Source: Tissierellia bacterium
Lineage (GTDB): Bacteria > Bacillota > Clostridia > Tissierellales > Peptoniphilaceae
Reading direction: 5' to 3'
DNA length: 64,000 nt
NCBI GenBank assembly: GCA_030535395.1
Contig: JAUNLK010000006.1
Span: forward strand, 26,477 to 90,476
Both the position numbers and the translations under genes were made by a program. Below, one piece after another: positions 34,640-42,723 of this stretch (position 1 is its first letter; each line of letters begins with the position of its first letter). The notes under the pieces are model-generated. The model had not been told where the DNA came from. It saw nothing but the letters and a program-made list of their open reading frames with translations, and made no database searches.

Positions 34640-35252
34640 CGGAATCCTCCCGGGACTTCTTTCTATGGTGGATATAGTAGATGACGGCCCCCACCGCCAC
34701 TGCGGCCACAAAAATGTACTTGTAGTAGTCGATATAGGTGAGGACGGTCTCCCAGTTCTCACCAAATTTCATCCCCAAATAGATGAGAATGGCATTCCAC
34801 ACGGCACTGCCCAGGGCGGTGAAGAGGGTGAATACCAAAAGATTCATGTGGACCATGCCCGCGGGAATGGAGATGAGGGAGCGAACAATGGGCATGCAGC
34901 GGCCAATGAGCACCAGGAGTTTTCCCTTGGACTCAAATTTCTGAACCACCATTTCAATGTCCTTGAGCTTAAAGCCCAGCTTGGCCATCCAGCCGTCCCG
35001 GGCCCAGCCGTAGATTCGCTGTTCATCCACCAGGCGGCCAATGCCATAGAGGACATAGGCCCCAATGAGGGAGCCCAGGGTGGCGGCAATGTAGGTGGCC
35101 ACAAATGGGAGCCTGCCGCTGCCCACAAAGAAGCCGCCAAAGAGGAGAATCACCTCCGAGGGAATGGGGGGAAAGATATTCTCTATAAAGATGAGCCCAA
35201 AGACGGCAAGCACCCCGTAGGACTCAATAAATTGTGTCATCCATTGATTCAT
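34629..35252 (-). CDS. DedA family membrane protein
   Basis: DedA/VTT-domain protein, a family of predicted membrane transporters or flippases for lipid carriers. The frame is open further upstream, but the ATG at 35252 follows AAAAGGAG and yields a normal 207 residues. Features: FGLIFIENIFPPIPSEVIL near the N-terminus, GSLIGAYVLYGIGR and GRCMPIVRSLISIPAGM. It overlaps the SfsA-GNAT start by 11 bases. Confidence 0.92.
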   Translation of the reverse strand: MNQWMTQFIESYGVLAVFGLIFIENIFPPIPSEVILLFGGFFVGSGRLPFVATYIAATLGSLIGAYVLYGIGRLVDEQRIYGWARDGWMAKLGFKLKDIEMVVQKFESKGKLLVLIGRCMPIVRSLISIPAGMVHMNLLVFTLFTALGSAVWNAILIYLGMKFGENWETVLTYIDYYKYIFVAAVAVGAVIYYIHHRKKSREDSGEV

Positions 35253-35296
35253 AGTGTCTCCTTTTCTTTTTCCTATTGTATCAAAGGCGCCCACAT

Positions 35297-35324
35297 AAAA
35301 AAATCGCCGAGGGACCTCGGCGAC
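35297..35324 (-). terminator. Terminator of the pcrA-gatB operon
   Basis: Reverse strand TCGCCGAG pairs with CTCGGCGA around a four-base loop, followed by T7. It begins about 15 bases after gatB. Confidence 0.92.
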
Positions 35325-35338
35325 AATTCTTAGAGAGA

Positions 35339-36769
35339 CTATTGCTTTTCCAATTCCCTGCGCAAGAGTTCGTTGGCCATTTGGGGATTGGCCTTTCCCT
35401 TGGTGGCCTTCATCACCTGTCCCACCAAAAAGCCCAGGACTCGGTCCTTGCCGTTCTTCCACTGGGTCACACTCTCGGGGTTTTGGGCCACAATTTCCAC
35501 CACCACTTTTTCAATGGCGCCGGTGTCGGAGACCTGCTCCAGGCCCTCTCTCTGGATGATTTCGGCGGGACTGCCCCCCTCCTCAAAGAGGATCCGGAGG
35601 ACTTTCTTCCCGGCATTGTTGGAGATTTTCTTCTCGTCGATGGCCCTCAGGAGATAGGCCAAATCCTCGGCCCTGAGGCCAATGGTGATCTCCTCATCAT
35701 CGGTGTCCACTCGGCGGAGGACTTCCCCGCTGATCCAATTGGCGAGGCTATTGTAGTCCTCATACTGGGCGGCCACTTCCTCAAAGAAGCGGGCGATCTC
35801 ATCCCGCTCGGTGAGTACCCCGGCATCGTATGGAGAGAGGCCGTAGTCTCTTTGGAAGCGCTCCAGCTTCACATCGGGAAGTTCGTTCATGCCCTCCACC
35901 ACCGACTGAATCATGGCCTCGTCCACAAAGACGGGACCCAGGTCCCCCTCGGGGGCGAAGCGATAGTCATTGGCGGTGTACTTGTAGCGCATGACCACCG
36001 TTTCATTGGCCACATCGTCCCAGCGGCGGGTGGTGCGGACTTCCTCCTCCCCCGCCTCCATGAGTTTCTGCTGGCGGGCCTCCTCAAACTCAATGGCCCG
36101 GACCACGGCCCGGAAGGAGTTTAGGTTTTTGATTTCGGCGATGCTGGACCGCTCCCCGGTCTGTTCATTTTTAAGGTTGATATTGACGTCGCAGCGGAGG
36201 GAGCCCTCGGCCATCTTCACATCACTTACCCCCAGAACTTTCAGGGTCTTCCGGAGCTTGTCCAGGAACTTCCTCGCCTCTTCGGCGGAGCTCATATCGG
36301 GCTGGGAGACAATTTCAATGAGGGGCACCCCGCAGCGATTGTAGTCCATGAGGGTGGTATTGGTCTCTTCGCTGTGGAGGCTCTTTCCCGTGTCCTCCTC
36401 CATTTGAAGTTGGGCAATGCGAATCTTCTTGGGCCCGGCCTCGGTGTCGATTTCCAAATAGCCGTCATTGGCAATGGGCTCGTGGTTTTGGGTGATCTGA
36501 TAGCCCTTGGTGAGGTCGGGATAGAAGTAGTTCTTCCGCTGGAAGCGGCTCACCGGGTGGATGGTCATGTGGAAGGCCGTGGCGGCTTCAATGGCCTTGT
36601 GGACCACTTCCTCATTGAGGACGGGGAGGGCCCCGGGCATGCCCATGCACACGGGGCAGACCCGGGTGTTGGGCTCCCCGCCAAAGGAGTTTTCACAGCT
36701 GCAGAAGGCCTTGGTCTTGGTGGCCAGCTCCACGTGGATCTCCAAACCTACAATGGTCTTGTAACTCAT
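35339..36769 (-). CDS. gatB: GatB, Asp/Glu-tRNA amidotransferase subunit B
   Basis: tRNA-binding kinase/amidotransferase subunit of GatCAB, which makes Gln-tRNA-Gln and/or Asn-tRNA-Asn. It starts YKTIVGLEIHVELATKTKAF and has the Cys cluster CSCENSFG and CPVCMGMPG, FYPDLTKGYQITQ and a C-terminal YqeY-like tail domain. Length 476 residues, normal. It overlaps gatA by 4 bases. Confidence 0.97.
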   Translation of the reverse strand: MSYKTIVGLEIHVELATKTKAFCSCENSFGGEPNTRVCPVCMGMPGALPVLNEEVVHKAIEAATAFHMTIHPVSRFQRKNYFYPDLTKGYQITQNHEPIANDGYLEIDTEAGPKKIRIAQLQMEEDTGKSLHSEETNTTLMDYNRCGVPLIEIVSQPDMSSAEEARKFLDKLRKTLKVLGVSDVKMAEGSLRCDVNINLKNEQTGERSSIAEIKNLNSFRAVVRAIEFEEARQQKLMEAGEEEVRTTRRWDDVANETVVMRYKYTANDYRFAPEGDLGPVFVDEAMIQSVVEGMNELPDVKLERFQRDYGLSPYDAGVLTERDEIARFFEEVAAQYEDYNSLANWISGEVLRRVDTDDEEITIGLRAEDLAYLLRAIDEKKISNNAGKKVLRILFEEGGSPAEIIQREGLEQVSDTGAIEKVVVEIVAQNPESVTQWKNGKDRVLGFLVGQVMKATKGKANPQMANELLRRELEKQ

Positions 36770-38190
36770 AGCAATTCCTCCAATCCACGGGCCACAGAGA
36801 GTAGTTCGTGGTCCTTAAACCGCTGGCCCACCAGTTGAATCCCCATGGGGAGTGACTCCGTGGCATGGGGAATGGAAATGGCGCAAGTGCCCGCCAAATT
36901 CACCGGCACGGTAAAGGTGTCCCCCACATAGACGGTTACCGGGGAGAGTTCCTCCTCCGCCAGGAAGGGGAAATTGGGAGAGGTGGGAGAGAGGATCAAG
37001 TCGTAGTCTTCAAAGACCCGCTCCAGTTCCCCTTGGAGGCTGTGGCGCAGCTCCAGGGCCTTGACATAGTAGTCCTTGGCGTGATCCATACTCATGATGT
37101 GGGTGCCAATCATAATTCTCCGCTTCACCTCGTCGCCGAAGCCCTCGGCCCGGGAGTGGGCGTAGAGCTCCTCCAGGCTGTCCTGATGCTCCGAGCGGTG
37201 GCCAAAGCGCACTCCATCGAAGCGGCTCATATTGGGGGCCAGTTCCCCATTGACTATGATGTGGTACATGGCCACGGCCTTGTCCAAATAGTCGAAGGGC
37301 ACCAGATCCACCGTAGCTCCCTGGGCGGTGAGCTTGTCCACCACTTCTTCAATGCCCTTTTTAATGGCAGCTTCCATTGGGAAAGTCTCGAAGAGCTGGG
37401 GAATGGCAATTTTGAGGCCAGATAGGGCTCTCTCCTCCAAGGGCCCCTGAAGGCCCTCATTGCCCACGGCAGTGGCATCCCGCTCATCGGCCCCTGCCAG
37501 GACCTTTAGGATGTAGTGGGCATCTGCCACATCCTGTGCCAGTACCCCCACTTGGTCGAAGGTGTTGGCCATGGAGTTGACCCCATAGCGGGAGATGGAA
37601 CCAAAGGTGGGTTTCACCCCCACCACCCCGCAGAAGGCGGCGGGCTGACGCACCGAGCCCCCGGTGTCGGTGCCAATGGAGGCGGTGCAGAAGTGGGCCG
37701 CCACGGAAGCGGCGCTGCCCCCGCTGGAGCCCCCACTGACCCTCTGTGTATCCAAGGGATTGAAGGTGGTGCCGAAATAGCTGGTCCGGGTGCTGCCCCC
37801 CATGGCAAATTCATCCATATTCACCTTGCCGATGATGATGGCATCCTCCGCCAGGAGTTTTTCAATGATGGTGGCCTCATAGGGGGGCACAAAGTCCTCC
37901 AGCATCCGGGAGGCGCAGGTCATCTTCACGCCCTTTACGGCGATATTGTCCTTAATGGAGAGGACCACCCCCGCCAGGGCCCCCAGTTTCTCCGGGGACT
38001 TCTCTCTCTTTTGGTCCAAGAGGGCCGCCGCCTCTTTGGCCTCCTCGGCCATGAGGGTGATAAAGGCATTGATCTCTCCCTCCCTGGCGTCGATCTGTTT
38101 CAGATAGGCATCGACGATCTCCACCATGGAGACTTTTCCATCACAGTAGTCCCGGTGAAGTTCCAGTGCTTTTGCCTCTATAATTTCCAT
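36766..38190 (-). CDS. gatA: GatA, Asp/Glu-tRNA amidotransferase subunit A
   Basis: Glutaminase subunit of GatCAB, an amidase-signature enzyme. The Ser-cisSer-Lys triad regions are visible: LSIKDNIAVKG with the Lys, RVSGGSSGGSAASVAA with the cis-Ser and SIGTDTGGSVRQPAAFCG with the nucleophile. It has 474 residues and sits 9 bases after gatC. Confidence 0.97.
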   Translation of the reverse strand: MEIIEAKALELHRDYCDGKVSMVEIVDAYLKQIDAREGEINAFITLMAEEAKEAAALLDQKREKSPEKLGALAGVVLSIKDNIAVKGVKMTCASRMLEDFVPPYEATIIEKLLAEDAIIIGKVNMDEFAMGGSTRTSYFGTTFNPLDTQRVSGGSSGGSAASVAAHFCTASIGTDTGGSVRQPAAFCGVVGVKPTFGSISRYGVNSMANTFDQVGVLAQDVADAHYILKVLAGADERDATAVGNEGLQGPLEERALSGLKIAIPQLFETFPMEAAIKKGIEEVVDKLTAQGATVDLVPFDYLDKAVAMYHIIVNGELAPNMSRFDGVRFGHRSEHQDSLEELYAHSRAEGFGDEVKRRIMIGTHIMSMDHAKDYYVKALELRHSLQGELERVFEDYDLILSPTSPNFPFLAEEELSPVTVYVGDTFTVPVNLAGTCAISIPHATESLPMGIQLVGQRFKDHELLSVARGLEELL

Positions 38191-38199
38191 GAATTCCTC

Positions 38200-38478
38200 C
38201 TAGTCCACAAAGCGAATGATTTCAATGTAGCCGTATTTTTCCGTGGGGGCATTGGCCGTGGCCTCCTCCTGGCTCAGCCCCTCCACGGGAATGTCCTCGT
38301 GGAAGTGATTGTCCAGTTCATTGACGTGGAGGAGGGCCTCCTCCTGGGAGCTGACCTCCTGGAGGGAGTCCAATAAATCCATGGTCTCATTGAAATATCC
38401 CGCAAATTTTTCCAATTCTTCCTCTTCGAAGTGGATTTTTGCAATATTGGCGATGTGCTTGATCTGTTCTATCTTCAT
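38200..38478 (-). CDS. gatC: GatC, Asp/Glu-tRNA amidotransferase subunit C
   Basis: Small subunit that wraps GatA and GatB. The 92 residues show the usual pattern IKHIANIAKIHFEEEELEKF followed by a C-terminal acidic, turn-rich stretch. It overlaps ligA by 4 bases and precedes gatA. Confidence 0.93.
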   Translation of the reverse strand: MKIEQIKHIANIAKIHFEEEELEKFAGYFNETMDLLDSLQEVSSQEEALLHVNELDNHFHEDIPVEGLSQEEATANAPTEKYGYIEIIRFVD

Positions 38479-40427
38479 TCTGCTTCCTCCAGTAGCGCTT
38501 CTAGGTCTGATTCAGAGAGGATGGGGATGCCCAAGGCCTCCGCCTTGTCTCTCTTGCTGCCCCCCTTCTCCCCTGCCAATAGAAAGTCGGTATTTTTACT
38601 CACAGAGCCGGTGACTTTGGCACCGTGGGCCTGTAAGAGTTCTTGAAAATGGCTTCTGGACTGGGACAGGGTCCCCGTGATGACCACGGTCTTGCCCGCC
38701 AGTTGTTGGGATTTTTCCTCCCCTTTGATTTTCTTTCCCCGAACTCCGGCAGCCTCCAGCTCCTCCAGAGTGCTCAATATGTGGGGGTCGGTGAAAAAGG
38801 TGGCAATGGCCTGGGAGGTCTCCGGCCCAATGTCGTCCAGGGCCTCCAGTTCCTCCCTGGTTGCCCCCTTGAGCTCCTCCAAGCTGTCGAAGTGGAGGGC
38901 CAAGTCCCGGGCGGTCTTCTTTCCCACCTGGCCGATGCCCAGGCCGTAGATCAGCTGATCCAGGGGCCGCTCCTTGGACTGGTCGATGGCGGTGAGGAGA
39001 TTTTCCGTTCGCTTCTGGCCGAAGCCCTCCAGCTCCAAAAGCTCCTGGGGATCGAGTTCGTAGAGATCCGCTATGGAGTGGAGGTGGCCCGCCGCCATGA
39101 GGCCGCCGATGGTCTTTTCCGAGAGGCCCCGAATGTCCATGGCGTCCCGGGAGGCATAGTGGTTGATTCTCGCAATGAGCTGGGGGGTGCAGGAGAGGGT
39201 GTTGGGACAGAAGGAGTGGACCCCCCGCTGTATGAGCTGTGTGCCGCAGCTGGGACAGTGCTCAATCATTTCGATTTCCCTGCCCAAATCGTCGGCCTTG
39301 CCCAAAATCTCGGGAATCACATCATTGGATCTTCTGAGAAATACCCTGCCCCCTATTTTTACACCTTTCCGCTGGATGTCGTCAAAATTATTGAGGGTGG
39401 CCCGGGCAATGGTCACCCCGCCAATGTCCACGGGCTCAAGGAGGGCCGTGGGGGTCACCTTCCCCGTTCGGCCCACATTCCAGGCCACATCCTTGAGGAG
39501 GGTGGTGGCCTCCTCGGCTTCGAATTTGTAGGCGATGGCCCAGCGGGGGGCCTTCACCGTGTAGCCCAGTTTCTCGCGATAGGGCAAATTGTTCACCTTC
39601 ACCACCACGCCGTCAATCATCACATCCAGCTGGGGGCGAATTTTTTCGATCTCCAAAATCTCCTCCATCACCTCATCCAAGGTGGCGCAGATTTTGGAGT
39701 GGGGGTGGACGGGAAGCCCCAGAGCCCTCATATAGTCCTTTTCCTCCCCGTCGGTGGCAAATTCCTCGGGGCCGTCCAGAGTGGCATAGAAATAGCAGAT
39801 GAGATTTCGCCGGGCCGTCTCCCGGGTGTCCAGATTTCTCAGGGCACCGGCGGCGCCATTTCTGGGATTTTTCAGGGGAATGGCCGCAGTTTCATTGTAA
39901 GTCTTGAGGGCGGAGTAGGGCATGAGGCCCTCCCCCTGAAAGACCCGGTGGCCCTCCCTCGGAATGTGGAGGGGCACCGTGCGGATGGTCCTCATTTGGG
40001 CGGTGATTTCCTCCCCCACGGTGCCATTGCCCCGGGTGACCCCTCGAGTGAGGAGGCCATCGTCGTAGATGGCCACCAGGGTGAGGCCATCGAATTTCAG
40101 CTCCACCATATAGCTGAGCTCCGAGGCCTCCTTCTCAGTGAGGCGGCCCCGCACCCTCTTGTCCCAGGCCCTGAGTTCGTCGAAGCTCTGGGCCTTGTCC
40201 AAGCTGTAGAGGGGCTTTTCGTGGGTGAATTTGACAAATTCCTCCAGGATCTCCCCGCCCACTCGCTGGGTGGGGGAATCGGGGAGGATGGTCCCCGTCT
40301 CCCTCTCCAGGGCCACCAGCTCGTCGTAGAGGGCATCGTACTCCCCGTCGCTGACCAGAGGATCGTCCAGGGTGTAGTAGGCCCGGGCCAACTCATTGAG
40401 CCGGTCCACCATCGCTCTCATATCCAT
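38475..40427 (-). CDS. ligA: LigA, NAD-dependent DNA ligase
   Basis: Seals nicks in replication and repair. Domain order is complete: Ia region with SDGEYDALYDEL, adenylation domain with the KxDG Lys in VELKFDGLTLV, OB fold, zinc finger CPSCGTQL plus the later FCPNTLSC, helix-hairpin-helix repeats and a C-terminal BRCT domain (about residues 570-650). Length 650 residues. It begins 1 base after the pcrA stop. Confidence 0.97.
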   Translation of the reverse strand: MDMRAMVDRLNELARAYYTLDDPLVSDGEYDALYDELVALERETGTILPDSPTQRVGGEILEEFVKFTHEKPLYSLDKAQSFDELRAWDKRVRGRLTEKEASELSYMVELKFDGLTLVAIYDDGLLTRGVTRGNGTVGEEITAQMRTIRTVPLHIPREGHRVFQGEGLMPYSALKTYNETAAIPLKNPRNGAAGALRNLDTRETARRNLICYFYATLDGPEEFATDGEEKDYMRALGLPVHPHSKICATLDEVMEEILEIEKIRPQLDVMIDGVVVKVNNLPYREKLGYTVKAPRWAIAYKFEAEEATTLLKDVAWNVGRTGKVTPTALLEPVDIGGVTIARATLNNFDDIQRKGVKIGGRVFLRRSNDVIPEILGKADDLGREIEMIEHCPSCGTQLIQRGVHSFCPNTLSCTPQLIARINHYASRDAMDIRGLSEKTIGGLMAAGHLHSIADLYELDPQELLELEGFGQKRTENLLTAIDQSKERPLDQLIYGLGIGQVGKKTARDLALHFDSLEELKGATREELEALDDIGPETSQAIATFFTDPHILSTLEELEAAGVRGKKIKGEEKSQQLAGKTVVITGTLSQSRSHFQELLQAHGAKVTGSVSKNTDFLLAGEKGGSKRDKAEALGIPILSESDLEALLEEAE

Positions 40428-40428
40428 G

Positions 40429-42606
40429 TCAGTCCCCCTTTTCTATGGGCGCCAGGGCCAAATTCAGATGCTTGAGGCCCTTTCCAGTGAAGGAGACCAC
40501 CGCCTCCTCCTCCCCCTTCATCTGGACAATCATCCCCTGGCCCCACTTCCTGTGGATGATTTTGTCCCCCACGGCAAAGGAGAGGGGCGCCTTGGGGGCG
40601 GGCTCTTCCTGAACCTTGGGCTTGGCGTAGGCCCTGCCCTTGTAGAGGGGCTTTCGCTCCCTGAACTGGACCTCCTTGGGCTTCTCCTCCTTCACCACCT
40701 CAATGGCCCCCTCCAGTTCCCGGATGAAGCGACTGGGCAGGGCCACTTGGCTACTGCCGTAGAGGGTCCGGTGGCGGGCCGAGGTGAGGAAGAGCCGCTC
40801 CTCCGCCCGGGTAATGGCCACATACATGAGGCGGCGCTCCTCCTCGGCGTCCTCGTCCTCATCCAGGGAGCGGCCGCTGGGGAAGAGGCGCTCCTCCAGG
40901 CCCACCACAAAGACAATGGGAAATTCCAGACCCTTGGCACTGTGGACCGTCATCAGGGTCACGGCCCCACTCCCCTGATCCTCCTGGCTGCTCTCGGAGA
41001 CCAGGCTCAGGGTTTGAAGGAAGTCGCTGAGAGAGCCCTCTGGATTTTCCGCCTCAAAGTCCGATGCCACAGAGACAAATTCCTCCAGGTTCTCCACTCG
41101 GCTCTGGGCCTCCAGAGAGCTGTCTTTTTGAAGGTCCTCCAAATAGCCACTCTCCTTTAAGGTTCGCTCCACCAATTCTCGGAGGGTGAGGGTCTCCTTT
41201 TTGGAGCGAAGGAGGAGGATGAGCTTCACAAATTCTCGAATCTTTTTGTGGGCCCGAATCCCCTCCTCCATGAGAAGTTCCTGGTCCTGGAGGAGCTCAA
41301 AGAGGCTGTGGCCCGTGTCCTCCGCCAGTTGGCTCAGCTGCTCCATGGTTTGGGCGCCAATGCCCCGCTTGGGCACATTGATAATCCGGGCCACACTGAG
41401 GGCATCGTCGGGATTTTCCAGCACCGTCAAATAGGCAATGAGATCCTTGATCTCCTTCCGCTCATAGAAGCGGAGGCCCCCCAACACCTGATAGGGAATC
41501 CCCTCCCTTACCAAGCGGTCCTCAAAGCCCCGGGACTGGGCATTGGTCCGGTAGAGAATGGCCATGTCCCCATAGGAGGTGCCCCGATAGTTGAGCTGCT
41601 GCATTTTTTGCACCACAAAGTACTCTTCGTCCTGATTGTGATTGAACTCCCGGTAGAGGACCTCCCTGCCCCCCTCCCGAGCGGTCCAGAGGCGCTTTTC
41701 GTGGCGGGACTTGTTGTTTTTGATGATCTGATTGGCGGCGGTGAGGATGGGCTGGGTGGAGCGGTAGTTCTGCTCCAATCGAATGACCTTGGCATCGGAA
41801 AAATCCCGCTCAAAATTGAGAATATTGCCAATGTCCGCCCCCCGCCAGCCATAGATGGACTGGTCATTGTCCCCCACTACGGTGAGATTGGGATGGGGAC
41901 CGGTGAGGAGCTTCACCAAAAGGTACTGAATGTGATTGGTGTCCTGGTACTCGTCCACAAAGACATAGGCAAATTTATTCTGATAGTAGCGGCGCACGGC
42001 CTCGTGCTCCTCCAGGAGGCGAACGGTCTCCAAGAGGAGATCGTCAAAGTCCAGGGCCTTGTTGGCAGATTTGATCTCCTCATAGGCCTCGTAGAGGGAG
42101 AGAACCGTCTGATCGTAGTAGCTGCCGCTAATCGCCTTGGCCGCCTCCCGGACATCCAGGCCCCGGTTCTTCCACTGGGAAATGGTGGCCAGAATCCCCC
42201 GGGGATTGAAGGAATCGTCGCTGATATTCAGGGCCTTCATGGCATTTTTCATGAGGGTGCGCTGATCCTGACTGTCGTAGATGGTGAAGGAGGAGCCAAA
42301 GGCCGTCCGGGAGCCATTCTGCCTCAGCATCCGCACACACATGGAGTGGAAGGTGCTGATCCACATGTCTCGGGCAATGTCCCCCACATAGCCCATGACC
42401 CGCTCCTTCATCTCCCGAGCCGCCTTATTGGTGAAGGTAATGGCCAAAATGGCGCCGGGATCCACTGCCAAATCATCCATGAGATAGGCGATCTTCCCCG
42501 TGACCACCCGAGTCTTGCCACTCCCCGCCCCGGCAAGTACCAAAAGGGGCCCCTGAGTATACTCAATGGCGGCACGCTGTTGTTCATTAAAGGCAGATAA
42601 ATCCAT
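40429..42606 (-). CDS. pcrA: PcrA/UvrD-type DNA helicase
   Basis: Superfamily 1A 3'-5' helicase for repair and rolling-circle processes. Motifs: LAGAGSGKTRV (I), VDEYQDTN (II), GDNDQSIYGWRGAD (III), LEQNYRST (IV) and VMTVHSAKGLEF-like LMTVHSAKGLEFPIVF (V). The ATG at 42606 with GAAGGAG is preferred to a start eight codons earlier, giving 725 residues. The C-terminus ends in a Tudor-like module (KIIHRKWGQGMIVQ). It is linked with ligA as in many Bacillota. Confidence 0.95.
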   Translation of the reverse strand: MDLSAFNEQQRAAIEYTQGPLLVLAGAGSGKTRVVTGKIAYLMDDLAVDPGAILAITFTNKAAREMKERVMGYVGDIARDMWISTFHSMCVRMLRQNGSRTAFGSSFTIYDSQDQRTLMKNAMKALNISDDSFNPRGILATISQWKNRGLDVREAAKAISGSYYDQTVLSLYEAYEEIKSANKALDFDDLLLETVRLLEEHEAVRRYYQNKFAYVFVDEYQDTNHIQYLLVKLLTGPHPNLTVVGDNDQSIYGWRGADIGNILNFERDFSDAKVIRLEQNYRSTQPILTAANQIIKNNKSRHEKRLWTAREGGREVLYREFNHNQDEEYFVVQKMQQLNYRGTSYGDMAILYRTNAQSRGFEDRLVREGIPYQVLGGLRFYERKEIKDLIAYLTVLENPDDALSVARIINVPKRGIGAQTMEQLSQLAEDTGHSLFELLQDQELLMEEGIRAHKKIREFVKLILLLRSKKETLTLRELVERTLKESGYLEDLQKDSSLEAQSRVENLEEFVSVASDFEAENPEGSLSDFLQTLSLVSESSQEDQGSGAVTLMTVHSAKGLEFPIVFVVGLEERLFPSGRSLDEDEDAEEERRLMYVAITRAEERLFLTSARHRTLYGSSQVALPSRFIRELEGAIEVVKEEKPKEVQFRERKPLYKGRAYAKPKVQEEPAPKAPLSFAVGDKIIHRKWGQGMIVQMKGEEEAVVSFTGKGLKHLNLALAPIEKGD

Positions 42607-42643
42607 AGACACTCCTTCACAAATCCTCACACTTTACTGTCAA

Positions 42644-42652
42644 ATTATAGCA
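42644..42652 (-). promoter_or_regulatory. pcrA operon promoter (extended -10)
   Basis: Reverse strand TGCTATAAT at 42652-42644, about 38 bases before the pcrA ATG. A TTGGTG-like -35 lies 16 bp upstream of the hexamer. Confidence 0.6.
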
Positions 42653-42682
42653 CATCGAAGGCCCACACCAAAAAGCAGCACA

Positions 42683-42708
42683 CAAAAAAGCCGCCCAGGG
42701 GGCGGCTC
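42683..42708 (-). terminator. Terminator of the SLH protein gene
   Basis: Reverse strand AGCCGCCC pairs with GGGCGGCT around a three-base loop, followed by T6. It lies 16 bases past the stop. Confidence 0.92.
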
Positions 42709-42723
42709 AGTGTTAAGTGGTTA

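Noticed and set aside
34640..34765. Longer N-terminus for the SfsA-GNAT protein
   Set aside because: It lies within dedA in another frame; the GTG at 34639 has a proper Shine-Dalgarno and starts the SfsA homology.
38643..40475. 610-codon plus-strand frame opposite ligA
   Set aside because: Shadow frame; the ligase on the other strand has every expected motif.
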